Origin: Streptomyces catenulae
GTDB lineage: Bacteria > Actinomycetota > Actinomycetes > Streptomycetales > Streptomycetaceae
Direction of reading: 5' to 3'
Assembly (NCBI RefSeq): GCF_000718015.1
Contig: NZ_JODY01000056.1
Span: 1-20,397, forward strand
DNA: 20,397 nucleotides
Shown: positions 1 to 6,818 of the stretch, in pieces
Layout of the letters: each line of letters starts with the position of its first letter
How positions within the stretch are numbered: the stretch's first letter is position 1
Program-made: the position numbers and the translations under genes
Notes under the pieces: model-generated
Database searches by the model: none
Told to the model about the DNA's origin: nothing
Seen by the model: the letters and a program-made list of their open reading frames with translations, nothing else

Positions 1-35
1 GCCCCGGCCACCTCATCGCCGCCCTCCCCCCGCGC

Positions 36-719
36 TCATCGCCGCGCTCCGCGGGGTGCGGGCGCGGCCATGGGCTCGGTGACGGGCGGCACCGGTGGGA
101 TCGGTTCCGGTGTGCCGCTGCGGGCGGGTTGGGGTTTGCGGGCGTCGTCGAGGGTGAGGTCCCAGAGCGTCATCCGGTCCTTGTCCCAGAGGTAGTCGGT
201 GACGCTGACGTAGCGGGGGTCCTTGGTGGGTTCGCGGACGACGAGGTGTCCGGCGGCGAGTTCGACACCGGCCAGTACGCCGCGCAGCGCCAGCACGCGG
301 GTGACGACCTGGTGCCTAACGCTGTAGACGCGCAGGTCGCTGGTGCGGTCGTCGAGGTCCACGGCCATGATCAGCTCGGGTTTGCCGTCGTCGGTGAGGT
401 CGTGGAGGACCGGGCGGCGTACCGCGCCCGGGGCGGGTGCCTTCTGCCCGTCGGCGGCCAGGTCGGCGTCGAGGACGGCGCGGGGGTCGGCGTCGGCGAT
501 GTCGCCACTCGGAATGTGCGGGATGTCCGGGACGGGTTCGAGCGCGACGGGGTTGTCGCTCCGGCTCGGCGGGGCGGGCGAGTGGTCGGTCCAGAGCGCG
601 AACGGCGCCTTCACCTCTCTGGCCCGTCCGTCGCTCTGCAGCCCCTCGAACCCCGCGCACCCCGTGACGAGGGCGAGCGGGAGCAGTGCGGCGAGCGGCG
701 CCAGGGCCCGTCGGCGCAT
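36..719 (-). CDS. Secreted lipoprotein with an FG-GAP-like Asp-rich motif
   Basis: The 227-residue product begins MRRRALAPLAALL and has a type II signal peptide ending in the lipobox LVTGC. Cys21 would be lipidated, anchoring the protein on the outer face of the membrane. Residues 22-100 are Pro/Asp/Ala-rich and probably flexible. Around residues 107-121 the stretch DLTDDGKPELIMAVD resembles the calcium-binding loop of FG-GAP/VCBS repeats (D-x-T-x-D-G). One copy is visible, too few for a full propeller. The C-terminus is Pro-rich. The ATG at 717-719 is preceded by a GGAAGG ribosome binding site about ten bases upstream. It diverges from the small membrane protein gene at 1111. No enzymatic motif is visible and I do not recognise a named gene. 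The lipoprotein call is firm; the function is unknown. Confidence 0.85.
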   Translation of the reverse strand: MRRRALAPLAALLPLALVTGCAGFEGLQSDGRAREVKAPFALWTDHSPAPPSRSDNPVALEPVPDIPHIPSGDIADADPRAVLDADLAADGQKAPAPGAVRRPVLHDLTDDGKPELIMAVDLDDRTSDLRVYSVRHQVVTRVLALRGVLAGVELAAGHLVVREPTKDPRYVSVTDYLWDKDRMTLWDLTLDDARKPQPARSGTPEPIPPVPPVTEPMAAPAPRGARR

Positions 720-1110
720 CCGGTCACCGCCTTCCCTGGGCGGCGGGCGCCACGGGGCGGGGGCGCGGGCCCGCCGATTCCGGCGGCACCGCGCAGCTGA
801 ATCGACACATATGGAGCCAAGTTACCCAAGGTGGTGCGGGGGCGGACGGTTCTGGTGGGCCATTCCGTGACGGGACCGTGCGCAGAGATCGCGTGACTGT
901 TACACGACGTACGGTTTCCCGTGAAACAAGCTCCGTAGCGTAGGGCCCGCGGAATCGGTCTGGGGCCGGTCCCGGAGACGGTCGTGTGAACGGTGGAGAT
1001 CCGTCGTCGGGACCGGTCTCGGGACGGTTGTGAGAGCGCACGGGCCGGGCGCGCCGCGCCGCCGCCGTCCCGACCGTGTCCGTCCGATCCGTCCTGACGA
1101 GGAGTGCCCG
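720..1110. promoter_or_regulatory. Divergent intergenic region with parS-like palindrome
   Basis: This 391-nt spacer separates the lipoprotein gene (minus) from the small membrane protein gene (plus) and should hold both promoters. I see no convincing gene in it. Positions 914-927 read GTTTCCCGTGAAAC, one base from the ParB site core GTTTCACGTGAAAC. Just upstream is the imperfect inverted repeat CGTGACTGTTACACG. Positions 966-973 (CCGGTCCC) and 1009-1016 (GGGACCGG) form a perfect 8-bp inverted repeat with a 35-nt loop, which could fold in the leader of the plus-strand gene. No strong -35/-10 pair could be fixed. Confidence 0.5.
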
Positions 1111-1422
1111 ATGTCCGACCAGCGCCGCTCTGTGATCCGCACCGTTGCCGTTGCGTCCGGCGCGCTCGTCGCGCTGCTGCTGCCCGCCGGTGTGGCCGTC
1201 GCCGCCGATACGACCGGCCCGGTGGTCGGCGACCGTACGGCGATCATGCTGCCGGACGACGGGCTGGCCGGGCTGGCGGAGAAGGTCGGCCATCTGCCGA
1301 CGGCGCTCCTGGTCGCCGGGTTCGGCGCGCTGGTGGCGTTCGGCATGGTGGGCCTGGCGATGCGCCGACGCCGCCACGACTCCGCGCTGGGCGGCGCCAC
1401 GGCGAACCGCCACGGGATGTGA
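1111..1422 (+). CDS. Small exported membrane-anchored protein, function unknown
   Basis: The product has 103 residues. An N-terminal signal peptide (residues 1-31, charged start then VAVASGALVALLLPAG, likely cleaved after AVA) precedes a short extracytoplasmic segment of about 30 residues. A second hydrophobic helix (about 62-84) and an RRRR stop-transfer patch then lead to a short cytoplasmic tail. I chose the ATG at 1111 because AGGAG at 1100-1104 sits six bases upstream; the frame stays open further upstream but those codons look non-coding. The topology resembles a surface protein with a C-terminal anchor, but there is no LPXTG/LAXTG sorting signal. A short hairpin follows the stop. I do not recognise a family. 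Confidence 0.75.
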   Translation: MSDQRRSVIRTVAVASGALVALLLPAGVAVAADTTGPVVGDRTAIMLPDDGLAGLAEKVGHLPTALLVAGFGALVAFGMVGLAMRRRRHDSALGGATANRHGM

Positions 1423-1423
1423 C

Positions 1424-1436
1424 GGGCTGACAGCCC
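1424..1436 (+). terminator. Short hairpin after the small membrane protein gene
   Basis: Two bases after the stop codon, GGGCT and AGCCC form a perfect 5-bp stem with a 3-nt loop, followed by a C/T-rich run. It lies in the 146-nt convergent gap before the glycosyltransferase stop. The stem is short, so its terminator role is tentative. Confidence 0.3.
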
Positions 1437-1568
1437 CTCCTTCAAGCTGACCGGCCACAGGGCGCCCGCCACCGCGCTTCCCCCTCGCCGCACTTCACCG
1501 GCCGACCGCCGAAACCCGCTGCTCAGCGGCGGCTTCGCCCACGGTCCCCGGGCTCCGGCCCGCCGCGC

Positions 1569-3092
1569 CTACCTCCCCGCGGGCGCCCCGCACCCCGCCT
1601 GGCTCCGGGCGTAGAGCGTCACCTGTCCGCCGTGCACCCGTCGGCTCCGGCAGCGGACGAACGCCTCCCGGAGCGTGGTGCGTTTGGCGATCTCCTGGTC
1701 GTTGGGGTCGTCCGGCTGGTCGGGACCGTCGCCCACGACCACGATGCGGCCGGTGGGGGTGGTGAGCATCCGGTCGCGGACGGTGTCGCCGGAGTCCTCG
1801 GTGCCGTAGAGGGTGCGGGAGGCGACCGGGTCCCGGCGCAGGGCCAGATCGTGCAGGTCACGGTAGGCGTCGGGGTGGGCGGCGACCCAGATGCGGCGGC
1901 GGGCCGGGGTGAAGAGCAGGCCGTCGCCGGGTCCGGCGAGGGCGCGTACCGCGTCGGCGACGGCGGTGGCGTCGTCGACCCGGCTGACCGGCATCCGCAG
2001 CCGGATGTCCACCGGCAGCAGCGCCACGACGACCAGGGCCAGCGCGAGGGCGCGCCGCCGCAGCCGGGTGCCGGTCTGGCCGTCCTCCCCCACCGGGCGC
2101 AGCAGCCGGGCCAGCGCGGCTCCGGCCAGCAGCGCGAAGCCCGCCAGGTAGTAGAGGACGTAGCGGTCGACGTAGGCGGGTTCGGCGGTGGAGAGGAGGA
2201 AGAGGAGGAGGGTGGGCAGCAGGAGGAGGGGGAGGCCGAGGGCGCGCAGGCCGATGGGCCCGCGGGAGCGGATGCGGGCGCGGGAGCAGGCGATGCCGGT
2301 GGCGGCGAGCACCGCGAAGGTGAGCAGTTGCAGCGGGTCGGGCCACATCAGCCAGCTGAGCTGGTCGGACTGGCGGGTGCTGTAGAGGGCGAGCGGGGCG
2401 AGTCCGGCGAGGACGCCCGCGGCGGTGAGCGCCCAGGTGCGCAGGGTGCGGCGCGGCAGTCGGCCGAGGACGAGCGCGGCGCCGTGCACCGGCAGCGCCA
2501 GCGCGGCGAACTCGTGCAGCAGACACGCCGTCAGCATCAGGGCCGCGTATCCGCCCCACAGGGCGCGGCACGGGCGGCCGGGTGTCCGCCGGGTGCGGAC
2601 CGCGATCCGTACGAGCAGGTGGCAGGCCCAGACGATGAGGGCGCAGACCAGGGCGTACGAGCGGCCTTCCTGGGCGTACTGCTGCACGGGCGGGAGCAGC
2701 GCGAACGCGATTCCGGCCCAGCGGCCGGTGCGGGGCCCGACGAGGAGGTTGCCGAGGAGCGCGACCCCGGCGGCGGCCGCGGTCATGGCGGCGAGGGAGG
2801 GCAGCCGCAGGGCGATGACGTCCTCGCCGAGGGTGCGGCCGACGGCGCCGCCGAAGGCCGGGCCGAGGAGTCCGCCGGGCCCGAGGACCGCTTCGTAGGC
2901 GGTGAACCAGAGGTGCATCAGCGCGTAGTAGAGGCCGTGCACCACGTCGATGTGGCGGAGGGTGGCCCAGAGCGCGGCGGGGGCGCGGTGCGCCATGTCG
3001 TACGTGACGATCTCGTCGCGCCACATCGCGCCGTCGCGGCGCAGCCCCCAGGTGCCGAGCGCGCACATCAGCGCGGCGGGGGCCCACACCAC
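1569..3092 (-). CDS. GT-C-type membrane glycosyltransferase (family 39-like)
   Basis: The product is 507 residues from the GTG at 3092. It is an integral membrane protein with many hydrophobic helices. The first helix is followed by GAMWRDEIV (Asp26-Glu27), the acidic pair in the first extracytoplasmic loop typical of GT-C mannosyl/arabinosyltransferases that use polyprenyl-phosphate sugars. HGLYYALMHLWF and EGRSYAL further along are also typical of bacterial family 39-like members. The C-terminal ~150 residues form a soluble extracytoplasmic domain. Acceptor and sugar cannot be read from sequence. The start is uncertain: no ribosome binding site precedes GTG 3092. The same frame stays open with coding-like codons up to a stop at 3255-3257 but has no ATG or GTG. 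An ATG at 3256-3258 with GAGGGG upstream lies in another frame (see findings). Confidence 0.8.
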   Translation of the reverse strand: MVWAPAALMCALGTWGLRRDGAMWRDEIVTYDMAHRAPAALWATLRHIDVVHGLYYALMHLWFTAYEAVLGPGGLLGPAFGGAVGRTLGEDVIALRLPSLAAMTAAAAGVALLGNLLVGPRTGRWAGIAFALLPPVQQYAQEGRSYALVCALIVWACHLLVRIAVRTRRTPGRPCRALWGGYAALMLTACLLHEFAALALPVHGAALVLGRLPRRTLRTWALTAAGVLAGLAPLALYSTRQSDQLSWLMWPDPLQLLTFAVLAATGIACSRARIRSRGPIGLRALGLPLLLLPTLLLFLLSTAEPAYVDRYVLYYLAGFALLAGAALARLLRPVGEDGQTGTRLRRRALALALVVVALLPVDIRLRMPVSRVDDATAVADAVRALAGPGDGLLFTPARRRIWVAAHPDAYRDLHDLALRRDPVASRTLYGTEDSGDTVRDRMLTTPTGRIVVVGDGPDQPDDPNDQEIAKRTTLREAFVRCRSRRVHGGQVTLYARSQAGCGAPAGR

Positions 3093-3398
3093 CGTGTGCC
3101 GCAGCCGCCGGGCGGGCGGCGCGGGGGGCTGTGCCCGGGGTGCGGGGGCCGGTTCGGTTCGGGTGGCGTCGATGGCGGGCTCCGGTCGCGTGCGGGGCGG
3201 GCGGGGCGGGCGGCGGCCCGGGCCCGCCGGGAGGCGCCCCGGGGAGGGGCGCTCTCATGCTCGCCCCTCGGGGAGGGCCCGGCGTCCCCTCCCTGACGGC
3301 CGGGCCGCCGCTCCCCTCGGACGGCGGGACGGCCCCGCTCCCCCGGTGTGCGGCCCCTACGGGTCGGACGCGCTTCCTCCAGGGGGCGGGGCGGTTCC

Positions 3399-3506
3399 CC
3401 CGTACGGGATCGCCCGGAGCGGAGGTGCCGGAACGGCGCAGGCCCCGTACGGGGTGAGGCCCGGCTCCCGTACGGGACGGGGCGGGCTCACCCCGTACGG
3501 GGCCTG
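3399..3506. repeat. Cluster of four CCCGTACGGG palindromes; probable terminator
   Basis: The 10-bp palindrome CCCGTACGGG occurs at 3399-3408, 3444-3453, 3467-3476 and 3492-3501. Copies two and four sit inside perfect 20-nt inverted arms (3439-3458 and 3487-3506). Copy three, extended to TCCCGTACGGGA, lies in the loop. The arm nearest the carboxypeptidase ends four bases from its stop codon (3510-3512), so a large stem-loop at the end of that mRNA is the simplest reading. The individual copies could also be protein-binding sites upstream of the glycosyltransferase. Confidence 0.65.
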
Positions 3507-3509
3507 GGG

Positions 3510-6500
3510 TCAGCCGATGCGGGTCAGCTTGGCGCCGAAGCCGGGCTCGGTCAGGTCCTCGGCGAGGGCGACGGGCACCTGCTGGGTGCTGTCACCGCTG
3601 CCGACGGTCAGCACGCCGACCTCGGTCCCCGCCTTGGCGGTATGCGGCACGGTCTTGCCGCCGTTGCCGATCGAGAAGGCGGCCTGCAGACCGGGCCAGC
3701 CCACGGCGGTGAGGTCCTTGGTGGCGACGACGGGCGTCTCCCCGCCGAGACCGTCGTCGACGTAGCCGACGACCTGCCCCTTCTTGACGACGGTGTCGGC
3801 GATCAGCGCCTCCCGGGCCGCCGTGATCACCTTCGCGCTGTTGTCGAGCGCCAGCTTGAGGTGGGCGTTGGGGTCGGAGCTGCTGGTGCGCTGGTCCATG
3901 GTGACGCCGATCAGCAGCTGGTCCTTGCCGCCGACGGTGCGGTACGCGGCCCACATGAAGGCGCCGCCCGCGGGGGTGCTGGAGCCGGTCTTGATGCCGC
4001 GGACGACGTACGGCATCGTCGTGAGCAGGCTGTTGTTGTTGAACAGCCGCTCCGGCAGCCCGTCGATCTGGACGTTCTCGGTGGCGACGACGGCGCGGAA
4101 GGCCCCGTTCTTCATCACCTCACGGGCGAGCTTGAGCTGGTCGACGGCGGTGCTCACCGTCGTCTTCGTCAGGCCGCTGGGGTCGGTGTACGTCGTGTTC
4201 GTCATGCCGAGCTTCCCGGCGGCGGCGTTCATCTTCTTCACGAACGCCTCCTCGCTCCCGGCGTCCCACCGTGCCAGCTGGCGGGCGGCGTTGTTGCCGG
4301 AGGGGATCATCAGCATCTGGAGCATCTGCGTCTGGTTGAACCGCTGCCCCTCCTTCAGCGGTACGCGCGACTCGTCCTTGTTCTTCGAGTCGGCCGCCGC
4401 CTTGGCGTCGATGGTGATGGTGTCGCCCTTCTCGCCCTTCTTCAGCGGGTGGTCGCGCAGGATGACGTAGGCGGTCATGACCTTGGCGACGCTCGCCGTC
4501 GGCACCGGCTTCTGCGGCCCCGACGTGCCGAGGCTGCCGACGCCGACGACCTCCGCCGCGGACTGCCCCTGCCCGGGCCACGGCATGTCGAGCTTGCCGC
4601 CCTTGAAGGTGAACGCGGTCGACTCCCCGACGGCCAGCGTCGGCTCCGGCAGCGTCCGCAGCGACTGGACGACCACGAAGATGATCGCCAGCAGGATGAC
4701 CAGCGGCGTCCAGATCTTGAACCGTCGGACGACGGTACGCAGCGTGGTCTCGGGCGGCGGCGGGGTGTTGGTGAGCTGCGCGAGCAGGTCGAGCGGCGGC
4801 AGCGGCTCCTGCCGGGTCCGCTCACTCTCGGGCAACGGCTGCGGCCCGGCGGCGGCCGCCGCCCCGCCGGTCTTGTCGGTCTTGTCGGTGGCAGGCTTGT
4901 CGGACGTGGCCGCACCGGCTGCGGACTTGTCCGTTCCGGGCTTGTCCGCACCGGGCTTGCCGGACGCGGTCGCGCCGGTCGCGGCGCCCGCCTTCGCGGC
5001 GGCGTCCTTCTCGTCCGCCTTGGCCGCCGTCTTCCCGAGGGACCGCCCGGCGGCACCGGTGTCGTCCGACTTCAGCGCGACGAACTGACTGGTCCGCTCG
5101 GCATCCCGCTCGGCACCGGCGGACTTGCCGCCACCCTTGCCCGCGGCCTTGCCATCCTTGTCGCTCTTGCCGCCGGGCTCGGGCTCGCCCTTGGCGGTCT
5201 TGGCGTCGGAGTCCTTGGCGTCCTTGGACGATGCGGCGTCGGCCTTCTCGGCCTTCGCGGCCTTCTCGGCCTTCTCGTCCTTGCCGGGCTCGGTGACCTT
5301 CGCGGACTTGGAACCGGTCGGCGGGGCGATACGGAAGGCAGTGGTCGGCGGGTCGACCGGATCGGCGTCCGCCCCGTCCTTCTCGTCGGCCTCGGCCTTG
5401 TCGCCGTCCTTGCCCTTGGGCTCGGCCTTGTTCTTCTCCGCGGGCTTGGGCTCGGCCTTGTCCTTGGTCCCGCCCGTCCGCGGGTCCTTCGCGGGCTCGG
5501 CGCTCTCGCCGTCGGCCTCGGCCGCGGCCTCCGTCTTCGCCGTCGGCTTCCGCTTGGCGTCGGACTTCGCGATGGTGAAGACGCGGGTGGCGTCGTCGGC
5601 GGGCTCCTCGTCCGGGGCGGACTTCTTGCCCTTGGTCGTGAAGACGGCCGTCGGCCGGTCCACGTCGTCGTCCTCGTCCGGCGCGTCGCCGCCGTCCGTC
5701 ACGGAGGCGTCGCCGTCCCCGGCACCGGCGGTCGCCTTGCCGTCCTTGGCGGCCGGGTCCTCGGCGTCGGATGCCTTACGGTCCGCGGCCTTGGCTTCCG
5801 CGCCCTTGGGACGCTTTCCGCCGCTCTTCTTCCCGGCGTCGCCGCTCTCGGCCTTCGCTTCACCGGCGGGCTCGGCGTCGTCCGCACTCTCGCCGCGGGC
5901 GTCATCGGCGCCGTCGGCCCCGGTGGTGTCATCGCGCGTCGCGGTGGTGTCGTCGGCCTCGGGCCGCGTACCGGAGTCGTCACCGGCGTCCGTGCCGGAC
6001 GGCTCGGCAGCCTTCGCGGGGGAGCCCTTCGCCCCTTCCGCGGCGGCGCCTATGGCCTTTGCGGATCCCTTTGCACCCTCGCCGTCGGCGGCGTCGTCGG
6101 TGTCGCCGTCGGTGGCCTCCGCGTCCGCGTCGTCGGGGGCGTCGGAGCCGTCCGCGCTCTCGGGGTCGTCGTCCTTGCCCGCGACCCAGGCGGCGACGGC
6201 GGCCCGCAGCCGGTCGTCGCCGGGGCCGTTGCCGTTCTTGGCGGCACCGTTCTTGGCGGCACCGTTCTTGGCGGCACCGTTCGCCTCGGCGCTCTCGGCG
6301 CTCTCGACGGACTCGGCAGCCTCAGAGGTCACATCGACCTCAGAAGCCCCGTCCGTCGCCTTCTCCGGCCCCTTCGGCGCCTCCGTGACCCCGGACGCCT
6401 CGGCAGCCCCGGCGGCCCCGCGTCCGGCCTCCTCGACCTTCTCGGGCTCCGTGGCCTCCGTGGTCTTCTCCGTCGCCTCCGCCGGCTCCCTCCGGAGGAC

Positions 6501-6581
6501 GGCGAGGCGCGGGTCGTCCGCGCCCCGCACCTTCCCCGACGCCTGCTTCTTGCCCGACTTGTCGGGGGACTCGCCCGCCAC
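3510..6581 (-). CDS. D-alanyl-D-alanine carboxypeptidase (S11) with giant disordered cytoplasmic tail
   Basis: This 1023-residue penicillin-binding protein would trim the terminal D-Ala from peptidoglycan stem peptides outside the membrane. The start is GTG 6581, because GAAGGAGA lies just upstream and codons further upstream look non-coding. Residues 1-620 are low-complexity Ala/Lys/Asp/Glu/Ser/Gly, including three tandem AAKNG units, and are probably disordered and cytoplasmic. A single transmembrane helix (about 624-640, WTPLVILLAIIFVVV) follows. The catalytic domain has all three serine-acyltransferase motifs: S697-V-A-K700, S761-G-N763 and K864-T-G. Family members are usually about 400 residues, so the tail is the odd part. 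Within it four T-x-x-F motifs (T311, T332, T413, T497) recur. A palindrome-rich terminator region follows the stop. The catalytic assignment is firm; the role of the tail is unknown. Confidence 0.95.
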   Translation of the reverse strand: MAGESPDKSGKKQASGKVRGADDPRLAVLRREPAEATEKTTEATEPEKVEEAGRGAAGAAEASGVTEAPKGPEKATDGASEVDVTSEAAESVESAESAEANGAAKNGAAKNGAAKNGNGPGDDRLRAAVAAWVAGKDDDPESADGSDAPDDADAEATDGDTDDAADGEGAKGSAKAIGAAAEGAKGSPAKAAEPSGTDAGDDSGTRPEADDTTATRDDTTGADGADDARGESADDAEPAGEAKAESGDAGKKSGGKRPKGAEAKAADRKASDAEDPAAKDGKATAGAGDGDASVTDGGDAPDEDDDVDRPTAVFTTKGKKSAPDEEPADDATRVFTIAKSDAKRKPTAKTEAAAEADGESAEPAKDPRTGGTKDKAEPKPAEKNKAEPKGKDGDKAEADEKDGADADPVDPPTTAFRIAPPTGSKSAKVTEPGKDEKAEKAAKAEKADAASSKDAKDSDAKTAKGEPEPGGKSDKDGKAAGKGGGKSAGAERDAERTSQFVALKSDDTGAAGRSLGKTAAKADEKDAAAKAGAATGATASGKPGADKPGTDKSAAGAATSDKPATDKTDKTGGAAAAAGPQPLPESERTRQEPLPPLDLLAQLTNTPPPPETTLRTVVRRFKIWTPLVILLAIIFVVVQSLRTLPEPTLAVGESTAFTFKGGKLDMPWPGQGQSAAEVVGVGSLGTSGPQKPVPTASVAKVMTAYVILRDHPLKKGEKGDTITIDAKAAADSKNKDESRVPLKEGQRFNQTQMLQMLMIPSGNNAARQLARWDAGSEEAFVKKMNAAAGKLGMTNTTYTDPSGLTKTTVSTAVDQLKLAREVMKNGAFRAVVATENVQIDGLPERLFNNNSLLTTMPYVVRGIKTGSSTPAGGAFMWAAYRTVGGKDQLLIGVTMDQRTSSSDPNAHLKLALDNSAKVITAAREALIADTVVKKGQVVGYVDDGLGGETPVVATKDLTAVGWPGLQAAFSIGNGGKTVPHTAKAGTEVGVLTVGSGDSTQQVPVALAEDLTEPGFGAKLTRIG
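6235..6279 (-). repeat. Three tandem 15-bp repeats inside the carboxypeptidase tail
   Basis: The 15-bp unit TTCTTGGCGGCACCG (plus strand) occurs three times in perfect tandem (6235-6249, 6250-6264, 6265-6279). It encodes repeated AAKNG units in the disordered tail. Being a multiple of three, copy-number change would keep the frame. Confidence 0.9.
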
Positions 6582-6818
6582 CGATGTCTCCTTCGTATGT
6601 CGCACTGCCTGGCCCAGTGTTCCCAAGTGTCCTGTGTCCGCACGGCGCGGATCCCGCCGCCCCACGCCGCCTCGTTCCGCCGGGTCCCGTGGAGGTCGCC
6701 GTCGACGTGCTAGACGAGAACGACATACCTGTAGGTTCCCTGCCGAACCCCCCACGCACTCTCGACAGATGAATGTGAGAGGGGTCACCCTGTCATGCAT
6801 CCACGCGGGGAGGCATGG
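6582..6818. promoter_or_regulatory. Divergent promoter region, carboxypeptidase / GPP34
   Basis: This 237-nt spacer must hold promoters for both genes. On the minus strand GGAAC (6735-6739) is followed after 15 nt by TCT (6717-6719), resembling promoters of the envelope-stress sigma factor SigE (GGAAC, about 15-17 nt, then TCT or GTC). It would give a leader of roughly 120-130 nt before GTG 6581. This is a by-eye match only. For GPP34, GGGGAGG at 6807-6813 is a strong ribosome binding site five bases before the ATG at 6819. Confidence 0.4.

Noticed and set aside
129..800. Plus-strand frame opposite the lipoprotein
   Set aside because: No domain and no ribosome binding site. The minus frame has a signal peptide with lipobox.
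1300..1390. Sortase signal (LPTAL before the C-terminal helix) in the small membrane protein
   Set aside because: The spacing and residues do not match LPXTG or LAXTG, as the Gly is missing; the resemblance is chance.
1632..3296. Long plus-strand frame opposite the glycosyltransferase
   Set aside because: The product is Gly/Glu/Gln-rich with no recognisable domain. The minus frame encodes membrane helices and the WRDE motif.
3399..3506. CRISPR-like array
   Set aside because: Repeats are only 10-bp palindromes with irregular short spacing, and there are no cas genes.
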